A stretch of DNA of 64,000 nucleotides from Adineta steineri (taxonomy: Eukaryota; Rotifera; Eurotatoria; Adinetida; Adinetidae): contig CAJNOI010000017.1 of the NCBI GenBank assembly GCA_905250115.1, forward strand, positions 690,683 to 754,682, in the 5' to 3' direction. Positions 50,624 to 60,350 of the stretch are shown here, piece after piece. A program made the translations under genes and the position numbers. Each line of letters starts with the position of its first letter. Positions within the stretch are counted from its first letter, which is position 1. The notes under the pieces were generated by a model. That model was not told the DNA's origin. It did not search any database and saw only the letters and a list, made by a program, of their open reading frames with translations.

Positions 50624-53446
50624 ATGAGTGAATCAGAATCAAATCAAGATACTTCCTCATCAGTAAATGCGTTCATGAATAGCAATAATACAACAGTACT
50701 ATCATCTGATGTTATTCAACCACGACGGCGGATGGTTCGAAACTATTCACTCATCTGGTTAGATGAAAGTATGGACGAAACAAACGATGTTTTCCAAAAT
50801 AACTTGGCCCAATTACGAACTGTTACTAACGATGTCAATGTTTTTAAGCAACGAGATGAATGCATTGACTTTCTCACAGATTGTCCAGACATCAAGTGTT
50901 TTCTTGTTGCCGAACATACTATAACTCAACAAATAATGCCCCTCATCAATGATATTCCTCAGCTGCATGGTATGCATCGCTTCAGTAACAATAAATCCTT
51001 ACATGAAGAATGGGCAACAAAATGGCGAAAAATTAAGAGCGTTCATATCAACATCGATGACTTATGCGAAGCATTACGTTTAGATATCAAGAAATGCAAT
51101 CGAGATTCGATTGCAATGAGTTTTGTCACAGCAAATCACATGGAGCCGACTGGTAATTTAAATCAGTTGGAGCCAACATTTATGTACACCCAAATATTCA
51201 AGGACATTCTTCTTGATATGAAACATGGTAAACAAGCCATCAAAGACTTTACTGTCTATTGTCGAAATACTAACAGCGTATCACCAATCAATATTGACCG
51301 TTTTGAGAAAGAATACCATGATCAATTAGCTATTTGGTGGTATACTTTTCCATCCAATATCTATTCAATGCTCAATTATGCCCTTCGCTCTATGGATGGC
51401 GATACTATTATTAATATGGGATTTTTCATTCATGATCTTCACCAACAAATCAAAGGACTACATCAACAACAAGTGCATAGTTATCATGCCAAACCATTCA
51501 TCGTTTATCGGGGACAAGGTTTATCCAAAGCAATTTTCGAAAAACTGCAAAAGACAAAAGGTGGTTTAATATCTTTCAACAACTTTTTATCCACTACTAC
51601 GGAGAAAGACATAGCTCTTGGACTTGCTTATAGCGCGTCAGAAAACGTGGACATGGTTCGCATTTTCTTCATAATGTCCATTGATCCTTGTATTAAATCA
51701 ACACCATTTGCCTCCATCAAAAAGGAGAGTTATTTCAAGGAAGAAGCAGAAATTCTCTTCTCAATGCACACCGTATTTCGGGTGGGTGCAACTAAACAAA
51801 TAGACAATGAGAATGAACTTTATCAAGTTGAATTACAACTAACGTCGGATGATGACCAACAACTACGATTACTTACTGATAGAATACGAGAACAAGCTAG
51901 TGGTGGTACTGGATGGCAGAGATTGGGTAACTTATTGTTAAAAATTGGTCAATTTAATAAAGCTGAAGAACTTTATAACGTATTACTCGAACAGACATCG
52001 AATGAGGGTGAAAAAGCGCATTATTATAATCAGCTTGGAACTGTCCACTTGTATCAAGATGATTATGAAAAGGCTATTTGGTACTACGAAAAAGCACTTG
52101 AAATTCAAGAAAAAACTCTTCCTTCAAATCATCCTGGTTTGGCTACTTCATACAATAACATTGGTAGTGTGTATAACGCCATGGGACAGTATTCAAAAGC
52201 ACTTTCATTTTACGAAAAAGCACTTGAAATTTGGCAAAAAACCCTTCCTTCAAATCATCCTTCATTGGCTACTTCATATAACAACATCGGTAGTGTGTAT
52301 GACAACATAGGAGAGTACTCTAAAGCACTTTCATCTTACAAAAAAGCACTTGAAATTCAAGAAAAAACTCTTCCTTCAAATCATCCTTCATTGGCTACTT
52401 CATACAATAACATTGGTAGTGTGTATAACAAGATCCGAGAGTACTCGAAAGCACTTTCATCTCACGAAAAATCACTTGAAATTCGAGGAAAAACTCTTCC
52501 GTCAGATCATCTCGATTTCGCACAATCATACAACAACATTGGTAGTGTGTATGTCGGCATGGGAGAGTACTCTAAAGCACTTTCATCTTACGAAAAAGCA
52601 CTTGAAATTCAAGAAAAAACTCTTCCTTCGAATCATCCTGATTTGGCTACTTCATACAGCAGCATCGGTTTGATGTATGACATGATGGGAAAGTACTCAA
52701 AAGCATTTTCATTTTGTGAAAAAGCACTTGAAATCTGTCAAAAAACTCTTCCTTCAAATCATCCTTCATTGGCTACTTCATATAACAACATCGGTTTGGT
52801 GTATAACAACATGGGAGAGTACTCTATAGCACTTTTATCTTACGAAAAAGCACTTGAAATTTATCAAAAAACTCTTCCTTCAAGTCATCCTGATTTGGCT
52901 ACTTCATACAATAACATTGGTAGTGTGTATAACGCCATGGGACAGTATTCAAAAGCACTTTCATTTTGTGAAAAAGCACTTGAAATCTGTCAAAAAACTC
53001 TTCCTTCAAATCATCCTTCAGTGGCTACTTCATACAACAACATTGGTGGTGTGTATGACAACATAGGAGAGTACTCTAAAGCACTTGCATCTTACGAAAA
53101 AGCACTTGAAATTCAAGAAAAAACTCTTCCTTCAAATCATCCTGATTTGGCTACTTCATACAACAACATCGGTAGTGTGTATCACAGTATGGAAGAGTAC
53201 TCGAAAGCGCTTTCATTTTACGAAAAAGCACTTGAAATTGAAGAAAAAACTCTTCCTTCAAGTCATCCTGATTTGGCTACTTCATACAACAACATCGGTT
53301 TGGTATATAAAAATATGAAAGACTATTCGAAAGCACTATCATATTATGAAAGTGCTCTGGACATATTACAACGTGCATTACCTCCAACTCATCCTAATAT
53401 AAAAACTGTGAAGAACAATATTGAAATTCTAAAAAAGAACTTCTAA
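50624..53446 (+). CDS. ADP-ribosyltransferase-TPR repeat protein (ART-TPR 2)
   Basis: Single-exon gene. The first real ATG is at 50624 and gives 940 residues; the frame is open a little upstream but without ATG. Layout is as in ART-TPR 1: Ser/Asn-rich start, an unnamed alpha/beta region (~45-150; LIWLDESMD, DVNVFKQRDE), an arginine-type ADP-ribosyltransferase domain (~210-410) with YRGQG (Arg296), a Ser-Thr-Thr-Thr segment (323-326) where the paralogue has STST, and EEAE (Glu374, Glu376), then 12 TPRs. Ten of these are near-identical 42-residue units (126 bp), among the most regular sequence in the window. No signal peptide or membrane helix is seen. The R-S-E core and ExE are intact, so activity is plausible; substrate and partners are unknown. 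It could be a stress or defence effector, but nothing in the sequence shows that. Confidence 0.87.
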   Translation: MSESESNQDTSSSVNAFMNSNNTTVLSSDVIQPRRRMVRNYSLIWLDESMDETNDVFQNNLAQLRTVTNDVNVFKQRDECIDFLTDCPDIKCFLVAEHTITQQIMPLINDIPQLHGMHRFSNNKSLHEEWATKWRKIKSVHINIDDLCEALRLDIKKCNRDSIAMSFVTANHMEPTGNLNQLEPTFMYTQIFKDILLDMKHGKQAIKDFTVYCRNTNSVSPINIDRFEKEYHDQLAIWWYTFPSNIYSMLNYALRSMDGDTIINMGFFIHDLHQQIKGLHQQQVHSYHAKPFIVYRGQGLSKAIFEKLQKTKGGLISFNNFLSTTTEKDIALGLAYSASENVDMVRIFFIMSIDPCIKSTPFASIKKESYFKEEAEILFSMHTVFRVGATKQIDNENELYQVELQLTSDDDQQLRLLTDRIREQASGGTGWQRLGNLLLKIGQFNKAEELYNVLLEQTSNEGEKAHYYNQLGTVHLYQDDYEKAIWYYEKALEIQEKTLPSNHPGLATSYNNIGSVYNAMGQYSKALSFYEKALEIWQKTLPSNHPSLATSYNNIGSVYDNIGEYSKALSSYKKALEIQEKTLPSNHPSLATSYNNIGSVYNKIREYSKALSSHEKSLEIRGKTLPSDHLDFAQSYNNIGSVYVGMGEYSKALSSYEKALEIQEKTLPSNHPDLATSYSSIGLMYDMMGKYSKAFSFCEKALEICQKTLPSNHPSLATSYNNIGLVYNNMGEYSIALLSYEKALEIYQKTLPSSHPDLATSYNNIGSVYNAMGQYSKALSFCEKALEICQKTLPSNHPSVATSYNNIGGVYDNIGEYSKALASYEKALEIQEKTLPSNHPDLATSYNNIGSVYHSMEEYSKALSFYEKALEIEEKTLPSSHPDLATSYNNIGLVYKNMKDYSKALSYYESALDILQRALPPTHPNIKTVKNNIEILKKNF
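52076..53338 (+). repeat. 126-bp tandem repeats encoding TPRs
   Basis: Ten head-to-tail 126-bp units within ART-TPR 2, each containing CTTCCTTCAAATCATCCT and ACTTCATACAACAACAT with small changes. The matching array in ART-TPR 1 (~3880-4480) has five units and is more diverged. Confidence 0.95.
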
Positions 53447-53842
53447 AAAATATTTTGTTTACTTATAGTTGAATTAATTCTACTTTGTACTAACTCATGC
53501 ATGTATCAGAGAATAAATCTATAAATAACTAAAATGTAACGAACAAAGCTGACTGATAACGTGATGCGTATACATACATATGTGTATGAATGGCCTTGTC
53601 AGACATGTTTACGTTTCTAATTATTCATGCGTGTATTTCCTGTTATAAATAAAGTAGAGAAAAATATTACTTTGAATAGTAGTTGTGGAGTAAAACAATA
53701 TAAAGAAGGAAACAATAGTAACTTACGTGCAATTGAATTGTTTTGTTATAGCGTTGAATGAAATCTTGTATGATGAATAAAAAGTAAATGACATACGATA
53801 CATATGTCGATACCATCAACACATAGTCTAATTGATTTCATC

Positions 53843-53899
53843 TCGCGGGTGGATGTAGGTATAAGGGTGAGTATTATTTTTACTTTCCTCACACCCTTA
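53843..53899. repeat. Telomere-like foldback B
   Basis: It begins TCGCGGGTGGATGTAGGTAT and ends TTTCCTCACACCCTTAAG. Compared with the flank of ART-TPR 1 (4895-4935) it looks like an insertion between ..ATC and AAGT.., since the two flanks match again on both sides. Confidence 0.55.
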
Positions 53900-54654
53900 A
53901 GTCAAATATTCGTTAATAACAAACGAAATTGTTTACTTTGATAAAAATTAGATCACGAAGATTATTCACTGAAAATCTATTAATTATGATAGGATTTTAA
54001 TATGTATGTGTTCATTGAATTATCGTTAAGAGTTTGTCTTAAAATACTAAAGAATTTGCATGTTGAGTTGATTAATACAAACTTGGAATAAATCGTTTTA
54101 TCACGTGCTATAAATAATAGGAATACTTGGAAGTTTACGAAACAAATTAAAATACTAGTAATTGTGTATGAATAAGGCTCAGCATAAAATTCGTATCAGT
54201 AATAATAAAGGTAAGAAAAAAAAGAACAACAAACCAATTGATTTATCATTCAATGGAAATGATTCAATTAGAAAAACCAATGTTATTAGAAAATGGTATT
54301 CAGCATTCTATTTTAATAAAAAAATATTCTCCTCATAATTATATAAGTTTAGATTTATTAAATAATTCTTTATTTCCAATGAATCGGTATAAATTAATAC
54401 AAACATTTGTTACTAATTTAAATAATCCTAGTATTAAATTTTAACGAATTTTTTCTAAAAATAGAACAATCAATAGAAAATAATTTACATCATACAACAT
54501 TTGCTGAAACATACTATAAATTGTTTCATGTTCATCCGATACAGTGCAATAAGTAGTCCGGCACTCTGATGTATATTTTCAAAATTGAGTTTTACTTTGA
54601 TCTGACTTCCTATTTTCTTTTATTAGTACATCGTACATACCAGTACTTACAAAT

Positions 54655-54726
54655 AGGTTGTGGCTGTAGATGCGAGTATAAGTATATCATATGCATCTTA
54701 TCCTCATTCACGCCCACACCCTCAAG
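54655..54726. repeat. Telomere-like foldback C
   Basis: Left arm GGTTGTGGCTGTAGATGCGA, right arm TCACGCCCACACCCTCAAGA. The arms pair only imperfectly, but the right arm matches those of foldbacks A and D. Confidence 0.5.
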
Positions 54727-55339
54727 ATGTTAATATAATTCAGATATGTGCAAAACTATACGATCGTCTGATGTTAATTCATAAATAATACAAACCAATT
54801 AGAACTTGAATACATGAATTGAGTTCATTAAAATTGTAATATCATCAGATTTATATATAAGTATCAAAACATAGCAGTTGACATGTTAGTTTAATAATTA
54901 TTATATTAGAAATAAGATCTTGAATCAAGCAATAAATATACATTTGTACAGTTAAATATTCGCCGTGATTATGTGTAATAAAATTATCTAATGGTGATAT
55001 TTACAATCTTATTGACGATTAAAATATCAGTACAAACATTTTGAATCATTAAATCTCAATTTATTTCCCAGAAAATACTGATGTCTCTTTCATGTAATAC
55101 ATCAATATTCGCAAAGTCTAATTTAGTTTATCGACAAATTATACTTTACAAGAAATAAAAATATGAAATTCTAACGGCTGAATCAATTGATTCTGTTACT
55201 CATGTGTATTGCACTAGCATAATTTATTAAGTAGTTGTGAAAAAAATATTATAAATGTACAGAGTATAAAATAATAAAAATTCTACTCTTAAAAACAAGT
55301 AAAAGAAAATTCGAGAAAAGAAGAACTTTATATTATATT

Positions 55340-56926
55340 ATGTCTCTTGCAACTGTCTTTGTAATCAATCCTCAAATGCTTAAAATACAACGTAATCCAC
55401 GTCGACGTCGATCAATTATTCGTCAATTTGCTTTAACTACATCAGCTCACGGAATTCCTGGCATTGCACGAAGTCTAAGTAAACATAATAGAATTTTTTG
55501 GTCAATTTGTTCTATTGCTTTTGTTGCTATTACACTTTATTTTGTTATTCGAGAGATTCGTAATTATTTTGATTATTCAACTCAAACATCAGTTAATATG
55601 ATTAATGAATGGCCACAATATTTTCCTGCATTTACTATTTGTAATCTTGTACCTATTCGTTATGATCGTTTTATTAAACCATTTCTAGACTTTACAGATA
55701 TGTTAAATATAACACGTATGAATGATTCAATATCGATTTCATCAAATCAAGCAAAATATATTGCTGATTTTTTACAAATAAAAGTTAATCAAAATGAATC
55801 ATTTGATGAATTTTTTTTCCCACTTGAAACAATGCTGATCAAATGTACTTTCAATGGACGTTCTTGTTCAGCAAAAAATTTTACTTCATTTTATTCATCG
55901 ACCTATGGTCTTTGTTATACGTTTAATGCTAAGTTAAAAAATATGAAAAATATACAATATAGTGATGAATATGGTGGACCCGGGAATTTAAATTTACGTT
56001 TTTATGTTCATAGTCATCAGTATGTACCGTATATAAGAGAAGGTATTGGTATGATAGGTATGGTACATAATAATGTACAATTACCTTTGATTGATTCTGC
56101 TGGAATAGCATTAGCAACTGGATTTAAACATCGAATTACATATACGAAAAAGACGATTTCATATTTACGAGCACCTTATTCAACATGTGATGATAAAATA
56201 CCATCGATGATGCAAGCAATGTTTGATAATTATCAAGGTGCGGAATATGAATATTCAGAAGATATTTGTTATGAATTATGTACACAAGTCTATGTGTAAG
56301 TATCTACTTCTCTCTCTATATTTATCTGTTAAAATGTATACTCTTATAATTATAGATATCAACAATGTGGATGTATTAATCCTAAACAATGGAATGCTCG
56401 TTCAGTTTTATTACCTGATACTAAAGAAATAATCATTGCTCCTCTATGCAATATATCCGATAAATGTTATTCACAAGCAGGTTACACGTTTCTTACATCG
56501 ACATCTTTACTTGATCAATATTGCCCATACTGTTCACAACAATGTTCTATAACAAGTTTTAATCTTAAAACATCTATGTGGAAAACCCCACCTGCATGGT
56601 TATTGGATGATATTAAAAAATTTGCTGAAACATCTCAAATTCCATTACCTATTGATTGGTCAACAAATTGGCGTTCTCATATTGATTCAAGTTATCTTTC
56701 AGTTGAATTAATACATGAATCAAATTTAGTCGAAAATTATACTCAAACAGAAACAATGACTGCAGTTGATGTACTTTCTAATGTTGGAGGTCAAACAGGT
56801 CTTTGGATTGGTGTTAGTTTCTTATCTTTAATGGAATTAGCAGAAATGCTCTATCGACTCATTCGACATCAATATTATGCTATTCGAAGAAGTCGTAATA
56901 ACATTGAAGATGACAATAAAATTTAG
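55340..56926 (+). CDS. DEG/ENaC family sodium channel subunit
   Basis: Amiloride-sensitive-type cation channel subunit. Two exons, 55340-56295 and 56356-56926; 508 residues, the family's usual size. TM1 is at ~50-70 (FWSICSIAFVAITLYFVI), followed by the post-TM1 WPQYFPAFTICNL motif. The large extracellular loop has the conserved YGLCYTFN and the cysteine-rich part (CYELCTQVY, QQCGCINP, YCPYCSQQC). The pore and TM2 are at ~455-490: DVLSNVGGQTGLWIGVSFLS then LMELAEML, including the Gly-x-Ser selectivity-filter region. N- and C-termini are cytosolic and short. The family includes peptide-gated, acid-gated and mechanosensitive channels; gating cannot be read from the sequence. Confidence 0.93.
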
Positions 56927-57341
56927 TATCGTTTTCATTTTTAAATATAATTTTTTCTAATTGTACAAATAAAAAAATAAAATATCTGGTTTCTTTTCTC
57001 GTTGATCTATCCTTTTCTACCTTTACATAGTCAGCATTTTCCCGATAAAATCAATCTTCAAAACCTTGATTCATATAAAATGAAGCCTATTAGTACTCAA
57101 CTATCATATTTTATCGGTTATACAACATACTAAAATAATGACTGATTGTCAAAAGGTGTTATACAATTACTCATTAATATAAATGAACCACTGACAATAT
57201 CCTCTGCAATATATTGAAATTGTGAAATATTTTATTAAAAAATAATAGGATTTTATAGAAATAATTTTATTGATTAAAATAAAAATAAAAGTTAATAAAA
57301 TATAAATTTTCGATTGTAGCGTCATCTTTTTCTATTGGTTA
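56927..57341. other. Short intergenic region before the duplicated block
   Basis: AT-rich sequence between the channel gene and the inverted duplication. No feature is seen beyond AATAAA-like signals near 56970. Confidence 0.4.
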
Positions 57342-57450
57342 TTTTTTTCAATTGACCTTTGTTTTGTTTCGTTCAGTAGCTAATCGTCGTAGTCGTACTA
57401 GTGTGTGTCAGTCATTAAAGTAAAGAATATAATAAAAAAAAAATATCTAA

Positions 57451-58554
57451 ATGGAAAATACAAGTGCAATTACTGAAAAAACTCCGTCATCAACACCATC
57501 AATTGATGAAAAAGATTTAGTGATGTCAATGCGTAAACTTGATTTAATCAAAGAATTAGGGTTTATTTGAATAATTAATTAGAATATTCAAATATTTATT
57601 TTTATTATTTTAATAGAGAAAAACAAAATCAATTTCAACGTCTTCAAACTCATTTACAACAACATACGGACTTAGTTACACGTGAAAATCAAGTTCTACG
57701 TGAATTCCGTAAAGAACTTGATATGCTTGTACAAGAACGTATGTCACATATTGAAGAATTAAGATTAATTCATGCCGATATTAATATTGTATGTTGTTTT
57801 TTTTTATTTTTCTCAACAAAAATAATTTTCTTATTGTATTCATAGATGGAAACAACAATAAAACAAGCTGATGAAGAACGAGCAAGAGCAATACAAGATA
57901 GTAAACGTCTTTTAAAAGATTATCAACCAATAAAAGAACAAGTTAATAAATTACGAGATATGCTTAATCTCGAACGACTTTCTGATCATGATGATGATGA
58001 TACAACATTAATAGCAATGCAGTTAGTTTTCATTATTTTTTTTTCGATTGAAATATTTATATGTTTTTCCTTCTAAAGATTAATATCTCAACAATCCAAT
58101 GATCATGATCTACCAGTCAATCGAAATAGTCATTTATCATCAACTGGATTAGATAATACACATGAACAAATTCCATTAGGTATATCATTTCATCATCAAT
58201 CTCAACAAATGACTAATACAACGAATAGTAATATGTCAACACCGAATAATAATAATAATAATCAACAACAACACCAGCAACAACAAGCATCAGCAATGAA
58301 TATACCAAAAACTATGGGTAGTATGGGATCAAATCTTGATCGAGCATCATTTCGTCAACAACCACCGCCAATGAAGGTAGATTTTCAATTAAAAAATTAT
58401 CTATAAAAATATTTCCTATTATTTATTTTAGACTTGTCAATCATGTCAACAACAAATACATCGTAATGCACCGATATGTCCTATCTGTAAAGCTAAAAGT
58501 CGTTCACGTAATCCAAAAAAACCGAAACGTCGTCATACAGATGTTCATCCATAA
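57451..58554 (+). CDS. ZC4H2: Zinc finger C4H2 domain-containing protein, copy 2
   Basis: Exons 57451-57560, 57617-57788, 57846-58021, 58079-58376 and 58432-58554; 292 residues. Same structure as copy 1: coiled coil with [13 protein letters not shown], Asn/Gln-rich insert, FRQQPPPMK and the C4H2 zinc finger. It is two residues longer because the Asn/Gln run differs (a His interrupts the Gln run here), and has Ile for Met in NIPKTMG. All splice sites are conserved between copies, so both look functional. This copy has its full upstream region, unlike copy 1. Confidence 0.94.
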
Positions 58555-58707
58555 AAACAAAACAAAGTTGGCCTTTTCTTTTTGTACAAATCTGTTTTTT
58601 TGTAAATTTTTCTTTTTGAATCTCTCTTAAACGCAATAATATAATTAGTTTTCGTTGTTGTTGTTGTTGTTGTTGTGACTGTCAATTAAATTGTAGATTT
58701 TAATAAA

Positions 58708-59559
58708 ATGGCTCGTCGATATGATACACGTGCAACAATATTTTCACCCGAAGGTCGTTTATATCAAGTTGAATATGCTTTAGAAGCTATATCACATTCT
58801 GGTGCTTCATTAGGTATACTTGCTGAAAATGGTGTTGTCTTAGCCGGTGAAAAACGTAACGTCAGTCCATTACTTGATGATGTTAAATATTCGGAAAAAA
58901 TTTATAAAATTCATGATGATCTTTGTTGTTCAGTTTCTGGTATAACCAGTGATGCAAATGTATTAATTAATGAATTACGTATGATTGGTCAACGGTAAAT
59001 ATTTGAAATAATGATAAAAAAAAATAAAAAATATTTTTTGAAATTTAGTTATTTATTAACATATCAAGAACCAGCACCAATTGAATATATTGTTTCACGT
59101 TTATGTAATATAAAACAAGCATATACACAATTTGGTGGTAAACGTCCATTTGGTGTATCATTTCTTTATATGGGTTGGGATAAACATTATGGTTATCAAT
59201 TATATCAATCGGATCCAAGTGGAAATTTTGGTGGATGGAAAGCTACATGTGTTGGTCATAATTCTCAAACAGCTATATCAATACTTAAACAGGAATATAA
59301 AATAGGTGAAACACAACTTAATGATGCATTACGTTTAGCTATAAGAGTATTTAGTAAAACTCTTGATACAACAAAATTAACGCCTGAGAAAATTGAAATT
59401 GCTGTTTTACAACATGATGATAAAACAAATCAAACAACAATTCGTATGTTAAAAGATGAAGAATTAACAACATTAATTAAACAATATGAAGAGGAACAAA
59501 GTAAATTAGAAGCTGATAGACAAAAACAACAACAGACAACAGAAAAAGATAAAAAATAA
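58708..59559 (+). CDS. PSMA4: 20S proteasome subunit alpha type-4, copy 2
   Basis: Exons 58708-58994 and 59049-59559; 265 residues, identical to copy 1 except Gln for His in TNQTT. The alpha-subunit N-terminal signature and the KRPFGVS and GGWKA motifs are present. It starts 153 bp after the ZC4H2 stop codon, with an acceptor-like TTGTAG (58691-58696) 11 bases before the ATG. A (TTG)n run lies in the short gap at 58655-58676. Near-perfect conservation suggests both copies are under selection or that the duplication is recent or allelic. Confidence 0.96.
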
Positions 59560-60350
59560 AATATCTTACAAAGAATAAAGAACACATAAAAGACACAAAA
59601 TATTTTCAAATTTAACCATGATTTTTTTTCCTTTGCTTGTTATGTTGTATCAGTTTTTTTTATTCAGAATAAAAACTAAGGTATAAGAATTTTAAATGAA
59701 TGAAGAAAGATTAATAAACATTTAAGATCAAATATAATTGACATTTTTTATGTTTATATATAAATCAATGATAATCGATGAATTGAAAATACGGTAGTGT
59801 AATCAGATTTCCATTAAAATCGAATGGAATATCCAAAAACGATCAATCATTAGTTGTATTTCATTTAATACATAAGTTTTTTTTTATTGTATTTATTTCT
59901 CGAAAAAGAAAAGGGAAGTTCTATTTAGAAGAGAAAAGAATATATTGGTTTCGCAAACAAAAAGTAGATTACTCTTATTCTTGTAAGTTTTAAAAACTAA
60001 TTTAATTAAATTCTTCAAAATTAACATTCAGATATTAGTATAATAATAGATGAAAATACTTCGTAGCCTTCATGATCTACGACGGCAATCTAAGAAAAAG
60101 CACAATAATGCAAAATAGATAAAACTGGCATGTTGTTTAGGGAAATGGTCAGTTGCTCGTTATGACATTGAGAGTTGTGGGTGAGTTTGTATGTGGGCAT
60201 ACTAACATTGGTATCTACACCCACACTCTCAAGAATACCGCGTAGTTCATTTCAATTTTATTTAGAAAAGATAAACAAAATTATCTTTACACATCTTCTC
60301 GCTCGCGAATCTACATTTTTTATATTGAAAATCAAATCTTTTTAATAATA
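59560..60350. other. Intergenic downstream of PSMA4 copy 2
   Basis: The first ~580 bp belong to the inverted duplication and align with 5361-5937 with a few per cent mismatch. Foldback D follows at 60166-60233. No gene. Confidence 0.5.
60166..60233. repeat. Telomere-like foldback D
   Basis: Left arm CATTGAGAGTTGTGGGTGAG and right arm CTACACCCACACTCTCAAG form the best hairpin of the family: TTGAGAGT(T)GTGGGTG pairs with CACCCACACTCTCAA. It sits where the inverted duplication ends. Confidence 0.65.

Larger units (their letters stand above)
53447..55339. other. Intergenic, with 3' flank homology and two foldbacks
   Basis: 53530-53960 resembles the flank after ART-TPR 1. Foldbacks lie at 53843-53899 and 54655-54726. 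A 68-codon open frame at 54238-54444 has coding-like base use but no domain, and I leave it uncalled. Confidence 0.45.
57342..60142 (+). repeat. Inverted duplication, right copy (ZC4H2-PSMA4 block)
   Basis: Near-identical reverse complement of 5361-8148. On this side the sequence continues into the channel gene at one end. At the other end similarity fades at ~60142, about 25 bases before foldback D. Confidence 0.95.

Noticed and set aside
54238-54444. 68-codon frame with coding-like third positions
   Set aside because: Could be a remnant of a gene, but I recognise no family and the phase is uncertain; left uncalled.
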